Assembly: GCA_030268105.1 (NCBI GenBank)
Contig: BSDZ01000014.1
Coordinates: 3,353,501-3,417,500 of the forward strand
Source of the DNA: Volvox africanus
Lineage: Eukaryota > Chlorophyta > Chlorophyceae > Chlamydomonadales > Volvocaceae
Direction of reading: 5' to 3'
DNA length: 64,000 nucleotides
The notes under the pieces were generated by a model that had not been told where the DNA came from, made no database searches, and was given only the letters and a program-made list of their open reading frames with translations. The first letter of the stretch is position 1; the number at the start of each line of letters is the position of its first letter. This document shows, one piece after another, positions 57,796 through 64,000 of this stretch. The position numbers and the translations under genes were made by a program.

Positions 57796-60163
57796 ATGAT
57801 ATTAGGAAAGTTTTTTAACATCTTGCTTCGTCGCTCTATCCATCTTTTGCTGAGCTTGCTTGGGCCAGTGCCAATACACGTCGCCTTTGTCATGGACGGC
57901 AACCGTCGCTTCGCGGAGCGGAGCCACGTCGATAAGGCGACTGGGCATACCCAAGGCTATGGGAAGGCAAGCTATCATTTTAGTCATTTTAGTTGTGTTC
58001 TGCATTTTTACCGACTATCCACTGGATCGGTATCATCGGCGCTTGCAGATGGTCGACGTTATCCACTGGTGCATAGAATTGGGAGTCAAATACATAACTG
58101 TTTATGCATTTAGCATTGATAACTTCAAGCGATCCCCCGATGAGGTGGAGACCCTGATGGTGCTCGCTGAGGAGAAGTACATCGAACTGGCTCAGGTGCG
58201 GGTCAAAGCTCTAATTTGATATGCTTTTTGTACAAGTTACATGTGCTTCCACGGCGCAAATGGCTAGGCAATACAGCTCATGTCACATCACATGTCCTAT
58301 ACCCTCATCACAGGGTACGACACTTTATGAAAAGTCAAACAGAGGGCCCAATGTCCAAGGAAATAAAAGAAATGCCTAAGCTCAACTTCCAAACTCTGTT
58401 GTATCTTCACGGTGCAGGATCGTTGCATGAGCATTTACCGCTCCCCGCCCCCTTCCATTCTGACATGTTCTTAGCACTACAGCCTACCACGCATCAAGTA
58501 CCTTGGGTGCATCACGTAATCGCAACTCCCCGAGGTCACGCCATCCGACGCATCATGTGTGCCCCATCCCTCCGTGTGGATTCTGGTTCCGTCCCTTTTC
58601 TTCGCATTTGCCCTCGTATTGTCCCCAGGCCCCAAACCCCAAGTCCCTGCATCGTACACGCGCGACAAATCCTCGGTCGGCTTCCATACCACTTCTCAAT
58701 CTGATAAACAAAGCCGCTCCGAAACCAGTTATACTCTTCCCCTCTTCTTCCTCCTCCCCCTTCCCGACGGTACCCATTTCCCGTTGTTGCAGGACAACGG
58801 GTTGGCGGAGCGGGAAGGCATCCAGATCCACATTGTGGGCGACCTGGAGCTCCCGCCGCCTGCCGTACAGGGTGCGGCGGCGCGTCTGATGCAATCTACG
58901 GCCGCGCTGCCGAGGCGGCTTGCAGCTCTGAATGTCTGCTTCTCCTACACGTGAGTCGATACTGCTATTGGGGGATCATGAGGGGCCAACACACATACAC
59001 ATACACGTACAATTACAATTACACAGAGACACATACACATACATATTCTCCTTGAGTCGCCCTCTGATGCGTACAGGGCCAGCGAGGAGTCCGTGGCTGC
59101 CGTACATGAGATCCAGGATGCCGTACGCGCGGGCCGGCTGCGGCCGGGTGACGTGACGTCGGAGGTTCTAACGGGTGCCCTGCGCACAGGGCCCACCTGT
59201 CCACCCGTGGATCTGCTCATCCGTACATCGGGGGAGACGCGACTCTCTGACTTCCTGCTGTGGCAGGCAGCCCACGCGCACCTCTGCTACCTGCCTACCC
59301 TCTGGCCGGATTTATCGTACGGGGACTTTGCGTGGTGCATAATGTCGTACCAGCGGCACGCTTGTATGCTGGCGGCGCTGCGGAGGCGAGCGGCAATGAG
59401 GCTGGCTGCAGCCGTGCAGCCGCCGAGGTCGCTGCCGAAATGCATGGGCGGTGACTCATTATCACGGAAAAACCAGCAGCGCACACAGCATTGTCAGCCG
59501 CAGCTGGTGGGTTCTCGGATGTCGGGAATGCGTCCCGAGGGGTACGGGGTACAGCCGGCGGAGCTGGCGCAGGGAAGTGAAAAACTAAAAGCTGGGTGGG
59601 TTAGTAACGCCGTATTCGGGGCCTGCAGGGGTTTGCTCCTCTACTCCAGCTCCTCTGCTGCTACTGTGAATGGCACGGGAAATATAGCAAGCAGTAGCAG
59701 TGGCAGTAGCAGTAGAAGCAGTGGCATCCGCAGTGACGGCAGTAGCAGTGGTTATAGCACCCACATGGTCAGAAGCCAGTTGTGGAGCTGCTTGCTGCGG
59801 CGATACCCCGACAACCCGTGGTGGCTACTGCCATTACTACCGCTTCTGTCGCTACTTTCGCTACTGCTCTTGCCATTGTCGTGGTTTGTGGGCGTTTGGC
59901 GTGCGATGGCGGCGATGTATACATCTAAGGGTGTGGAGCTGAAAAACGGAGCGGGGGTGTGTGGCAGTGGGGCCACGACGTCTTCGGCGGCAACCAGGGG
60001 AGAGGAGAGAGAAGAGGACGCGGGTGATGGTACCGGGAGGCCGGATAGCGAGGAGGCCGGGAGTGGCGGCGGCGTTGCAGGCCGGGAGGTGAGGCTGCTG
60101 CGCTTCTTCGAGGGGCTGGAGCAGGCGAGGCTGTCTTGGATTGCAGGGCATGTGGATCTATGA
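57796..60163 (+). CDS. Cis-prenyltransferase, dehydrodolichyl diphosphate synthase type (DHDDS-like)
   Basis: Four exons (57796-57966, 58049-58195, 58793-58950, 59077-60163) give 520 residues. The enzyme adds isopentenyl units in cis to farnesyl diphosphate to make dolichol precursors at the ER. Seen: the catalytic loop FVMDGNRRFAE (Asp34), then EGHSQG-like GHTQGYGK. Exon 2 gives YAFSIDNFKRS (76-), exon 3 IVGDLELPP and NVCFSYT, exon 4 LIRTSGETRLSDFLLWQ (about 207-222) and LWPDL. These follow the eukaryotic DHDDS order exactly. Intron 1 has a GC donor (AAG|GCAAGC) and an AG acceptor; using it joins GYGK to MVDVIHWC as the family requires. The start is the ATG at 57,796, giving a normal-length lead; an in-frame ATG at 57,751 is possible. 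After the catalytic core the protein continues about 250 residues with Ser/Gly-rich sequence and a Leu-rich membrane segment (about 407-433). This tail is unusual. Confidence 0.88.
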
Positions 60164-60191
60164 GAGGGGGTAGCAGGGCAAAAGCTGGAGG

Positions 60192-60259
60192 TGGTAAGTC
60201 GAATGAACGAGACGTGATACCCCTGTAGACGCTGCTCTCAAGCATGCCTAACCGCGATG
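60192..60259 (+). mobile_element. Dispersed repeat, copy B
   Basis: This is the second copy of the sequence at 14,511-14,579, same orientation. It starts 28 bp after the prenyltransferase stop codon, so it probably forms part of that gene's 3' UTR. Confidence 0.6.
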
Positions 60260-63101
60260 GTGGACGACGGACGTGTAGCCCCGTCCAGGACGAACACGTT
60301 GAGAACGTAAACTAGGTAGCCGCCAAGGCCGCAAATAGACGCCCAAAATAAGGCAATAGAATCCATATTAAAGATTACCATTGAACTTGCTGCTGGTGGT
60401 GGCGAAAAGGTACCAAGTAAATATTCTTCGGTTCATTAAAGTGGGAAGCGCGAGATCTGAAAGCTGACCGCTGGTGCTGTCACGCACGTGCACCTCCCAA
60501 CCCTTTCTTAGGAAGACAAAGCGCCCGAACCCCATCGAGTTGGGGAGAGGGGGAGCTGGGAGGGACGGAGGAGGTGGGATATGATGGGGAAGGGGGGAAA
60601 AGGAAGGGGCAAAGAGTGGTAATTGGGAAGAAATTGCATGCATCGACGCCAGGCGGGCTGCAATCCCAAGAGGTGATTGTGATTATCATAGGTGGTATCA
60701 GAAGCCGATGGAGAGACGAAATTCCCTCCCCCCCCGTGATTCCTCTTGACCTCATGACTTGCTCAGTTTGTATTTGCAAAGGGGAGTTAAGGTGCCCTCG
60801 GAAAAGTGTAATGTCTTAACTAACAAATAGCTCTTACGCTTCTTTAAGCTAGAAGAGTACATCTTCAGTTCCACCTAAAAATATAGAAGGCATAAACCGC
60901 TTGTAAACAATGCACGGACGATTGGGAGGTCCTTCGTGTCGTGTCCTTCCTTCCTATAGTTTGCACCGTCAGGGTCAGGAGGGGCTGATGTCGAGAAAAG
61001 AGAGAGGGGAAAAGAGCTCATGTCACCACCACCACCACCACCACCACCACTAACAGCACTGCATCGCATTCAAGGAGATGGGCTCAAAGACAATGACAAC
61101 CACATGGCATGACGTCATCCCACCCTCCGTCGCTATCCGTTTCTATTTGCAGTTCAGCTTCTCTGTCTGTCCCCCTGGTCCTGTCATTTGGAAGCCAACA
61201 AGTCATCCTTACCTGAGTCACTGTGTGACCCGTGGCAATCCTCCATCTTCTACCGCTGTTCCCGGCGATTGCCAAGCGGCCCGCTACCCTACGGCTATCT
61301 CTACCCCATCCCATCACGTGCATGTTGACAGGAACTGCTGCGGGCGCCATGTCGTGTCGCCGCGAAGATCTATTGCGACTTCTCAACTATTCGCGCATAT
61401 ATGACCATTATGCGTGAATGAGTCTTTGTCGCGACAACAAACCCTAAGTACCAACCGTAGACCAACCGTAGAAAACCCTAAATACCCTTACATAATGTCG
61501 TATTGACCGTGTCAGACACACGTATAGGTTTGGCTGTTGCTCATGTTTGGATCGCCCTCTCGATTTCATCCCGGGTAATCGATTGGTTGCAAGTTGCCGG
61601 CCTATTCCCGCCTTGAGTGTCCCAAATTCTGTGAACCGTGCACCCGGCGAAATCGTACTCGTTACCCCCTGCAGGCACTCAGGTCAAGAGCAACCAGCCA
61701 GCCATATGAATATATGAATATACTGATTTACTTTAGGTACGCTGGAAACTGCAGGTCTGTGCCCATTAATGACCGGTACATGCTGACCCACAACCTAGCA
61801 AACATACACACTCAGCTACCTGTATGCGTATATCGAATAGTGTATCGTGAGGCGGCGCAGCACCATCTGTCCGTCCATTACTTAACCGAGGGAGCCCCTC
61901 ACCCAATAATATTATAATGCAGTCGTCAGTCACCCAACAGCGGCAAGGCCCTCCTGCACCTCATTCGCTCGCTCACTTGCTCGTCCAGCAGCAGAGGACA
62001 GTACAGCGTCTCACTCTTGGCAGTATATTTCTCATAAACTGCCTGACCGGTGAGATAGCTACCATATCCTGGCAAGAGTGTGACAGGGTACACATGATTT
62101 GCTCTCAGATGCTGGACGAGCTGGCGAGGAGTGTGGCGGGTCACATAAGTTGTATGAGTCTTTGGCTGGCTCTTTGGTGACTGCAGCACATCACCAGCAC
62201 CATTATTAGCTTCCCATGCGTGACACACAGCGTAGCGGCATACGATGTAGGCAGCACGATGTCATCTGGGTTTATAATTTTTATTAAAGCTGGCGCATCT
62301 TGTGCCGCCATGGTCCGTTCTGTTTAACTTGATAGGGGCAGTGAGCATCCCTATGTGGGACTCCAGTGAAGGTGGGACGGTGTCGTTATTGGCGCCGGGG
62401 CACTAGTGGGCGCTGTTACCCGTTCCTGCGTGCTGAACTTCTTCAACGCTGGTTGATACGTGCTCTGCTATGCAATAAGGTTGCTGTCGTTATAAGAGGT
62501 TCTAGAGGGTCTATTTTTAAAACTCCTAATGGCGTAATGCCCGACGAGGCGTTACCGGTAGTCTTCGCCGTCAGAATTCGCGCGAGTGAAGATGCACGGG
62601 ACCTGAAACTTGTCAGCTCTGATTTTTAGAACTGGGCCACGACAGTAGAGGAAATGTTAAAGGTGTAATCCTTTAGCAAAGCTCTGCGGCTACAAATTAG
62701 AAGGTCGCAACTTTCGTCGCTGTGTCTGCCGTACCGGTAAGCCTGACCGGTAATCAGTCAGAGGCAAGATAATAGTGTCCATGTAAGGGAAGCAAGACGG
62801 CTTCCAAAGCGCAAGATAATTAGTTGATACATGTCGTTCAACATCATCGGGCAAATTTTGCATGGACCCGCACCCGCCGTTACTAACGAACATACACAAC
62901 TGTCAACGTGGCTATGAGCGCAGCAATCCATCCCACACCAACTTAAAAGATATAATGTTATACTTTGTAAACATTGAGCGTCGTACTTGTTCCAAGCTAA
63001 TCCAGCACAAACGCTGCAGGGGTCGATAGGTCAACAAAGACTAGAATCAGGCGTTTCTAAGCAAAGAGAGAAAGTCAGAACGGTTAGAAAAGACCAGTAT
63101 T
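60260..63101. other. Intergenic region, no gene recognised
   Basis: Composition is mixed and becomes AT-richer after about 60,800. A TGTAA at 60,808-60,812 is a candidate poly(A) signal for the prenyltransferase. A (CAC)n tract lies at 61,024-61,050 and a twofold CCAACCGTAGA repeat at about 61,455-61,475. Several frames open for 60-110 codons on both strands, but none shows a domain or matching splice partners. Confidence 0.5.
61024..61050 (+). repeat. (CAC)n trinucleotide microsatellite
   Basis: Nine perfect CAC units lie in intergenic DNA. Confidence 0.95.
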
Positions 63102-63124
63102 AAGCGCCGCTATTAGCGGCGCTT
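63102..63124 (+). promoter_or_regulatory. Perfect 9-bp stem-loop upstream of the BRR2 start
   Basis: AAGCGCCGC, a TATTA loop, then GCGGCGCTT lies 65-87 bp before the ATG. It is either in the 5' UTR, where a GC-rich hairpin would slow scanning, or a promoter palindrome. Function is inferred only from position. Confidence 0.4.
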
Positions 63125-63188
63125 GCCGCAGCGGCGGGATCGGTACTGGTAGACATAGTTTCAGCGGAGCATCTACTGCTTGTCTGAA

Positions 63189-63254
63189 ATGTCGAACAAA
63201 GAGAAGGGTGGTGCCGAGGCCTATGCCCGGTTCAAGCAGTTCGATTACAAGGCG
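63189..63254 (+). CDS. BRR2: First coding exon of U5 snRNP helicase BRR2 (partial)
   Basis: The ATG at 63,189 opens 22 codons ending ...GGAEAYARFKQFDYKA, followed by a strong donor (GTAAGT) in phase 0. This is the conserved N-terminus of BRR2/SNRNP200 in green plants (GGAEAHARFKQYEYRA in land plants, from memory). BRR2 is the Ski2-like ATPase that unwinds U4/U6 to activate the spliceosome. An in-frame TTG three codons earlier is not a likely start. No second exon was found before the window ends, so intron 1 exceeds about 740 bp or the next exon is too short to see. Confidence rests on a short match. Confidence 0.7.
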
Positions 63255-64000
63255 GTAAGTGTTTTTTGCGAATGCGGAAATCTAACCCACCTCAGCCTTT
63301 GGGGTGCACACCAGAAGGATATCGAGGTTATTACAATGTTACGAACGATTTGTATTACCTTTATGTCAGGGCTGAGCTTTCGGCACCGCATAAGATTGAC
63401 GAGGTTTGGCGGCGGAAGAGGGCATTTTGGGTTGAAGCACCTGACTTTTACAATGCACGCTGCATACATGACGCACTTGACGTAGTCGTATATCACGTAA
63501 AGCGACTGGCAAACTTTGGCGGCGTGGCTGCGGTCTGCTCTGTTGTTGCCCCTGCCTAGCCGTCTCACGTCGGGGACATTGGGTACTGCGCAAGGTGGAG
63601 TCGGTGTGGGCAAGGGTAATGCCAGGGGGCTCATGCTCTCGTGGGTTGACTCTATTAGAGCCGAAGAACCTTTACAGGACATGCTCACCCATAAAAAGCG
63701 CGCATGCACTTAGCACGGCTGCACCTGTTTCAACAGGCCGCTGCATCAAGGTGCCGCGCATTCCACGATCACACATCTTTGCTTCTTAGGCCGGCCATGT
63801 TAAGATGGACTGCCCGCCTTGCCTTATCATGTCCTCCTTTGCTGTGGCGAGGCCTTACCTTAACCCCCGTTCCCTTCTACACAAACACGCACACACACAC
63901 TCACATACTCACACACGCGACAGATCTACACACGATACACCCACATACACACATACATACACACACGATACATACACATACATACACGTGCCCTCATGCT
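63255..64000 (+). other. BRR2 intron 1 (start), with (CA)n tract at the right edge
   Basis: No exon continuing the BRR2 frame was recognised here. The last 125 bp or so (63,873-63,988) are ACACAC/ACATAC repeats similar in style to the TPR-gene microsatellite. Confidence 0.4.

Noticed and set aside
60368..60643. Minus-strand frame containing MGFGRFVFLRKGWEVHVRD
   Set aside because: Looked exon-like, but no acceptor or donor fits, and neighbouring frames give no continuation.

Overview
This is nuclear DNA of a volvocalean green alga, close to Chlamydomonas, Gonium or Volvox. Four things point there. The genes are split by many short introns. The coding exons are very GC-rich, with Gly/Ala/Ser/Gln runs. 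(CA)n, (GGGA)n and (GGGGCA)n repeats are common in introns. Two places carry interstitial TTTTAGGG repeats, the telomere unit known from Chlamydomonas. No bacterial, organellar, viral or CRISPR feature was seen, and no transposase or reverse transcriptase was recognised. All gene models were spliced by eye from reading frame, intron phase and splice sites.

Layout. At 395-948 (+) lies the 3' end of a gene for an Arg/Asp/Glu-rich nuclear-type protein. About 950-4,740 holds no gene I can recognise. From 16,341 down to at least 4,738 (-) runs one long gene of about 19 visible exons: an N-terminal TIR-like module, then kinesin-light-chain-type TPRs, then a low-complexity tail with an IQ motif. Divergent from it, 17,971-22,061 (+) is a six-exon major facilitator transporter of the MFSD14/HIAT1 type.

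From 19.6 kb to 56 kb the window is dominated by one structure. A 7-bp satellite, GCCTCRT, is present as about 110 bp in intron 3 of the transporter. It is also present as two giant arrays of about 17.8 kb (22,790-40,593) and 12.2 kb (43,692-55,867). Between them sits an apparently exact second copy of transporter exons 4-6 plus the 3' flank (offset 20,902 bp). After the second array comes a third, older fragment of exon 6 alone. The arrays have higher-order structure with TAG-bearing tag units. Because 7 is not a multiple of 3, they read open in all three + frames with the same cyclic heptapeptide. The flank shared by both transporter copies holds the telomere-like repeat and a run of six hairpins.

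Right of the arrays, 57,796-60,163 (+) encodes a eukaryotic cis-prenyltransferase (DHDDS type) with a long C-terminal membrane extension and a GC-AG intron. At 63,189-63,254 (+) is the first coding exon of the U5 snRNP helicase BRR2, whose remainder lies beyond the window. Both are housekeeping genes (dolichol synthesis, splicing). The genes show no shared pathway; the notable biology is the satellite-driven rearrangement of the transporter locus.
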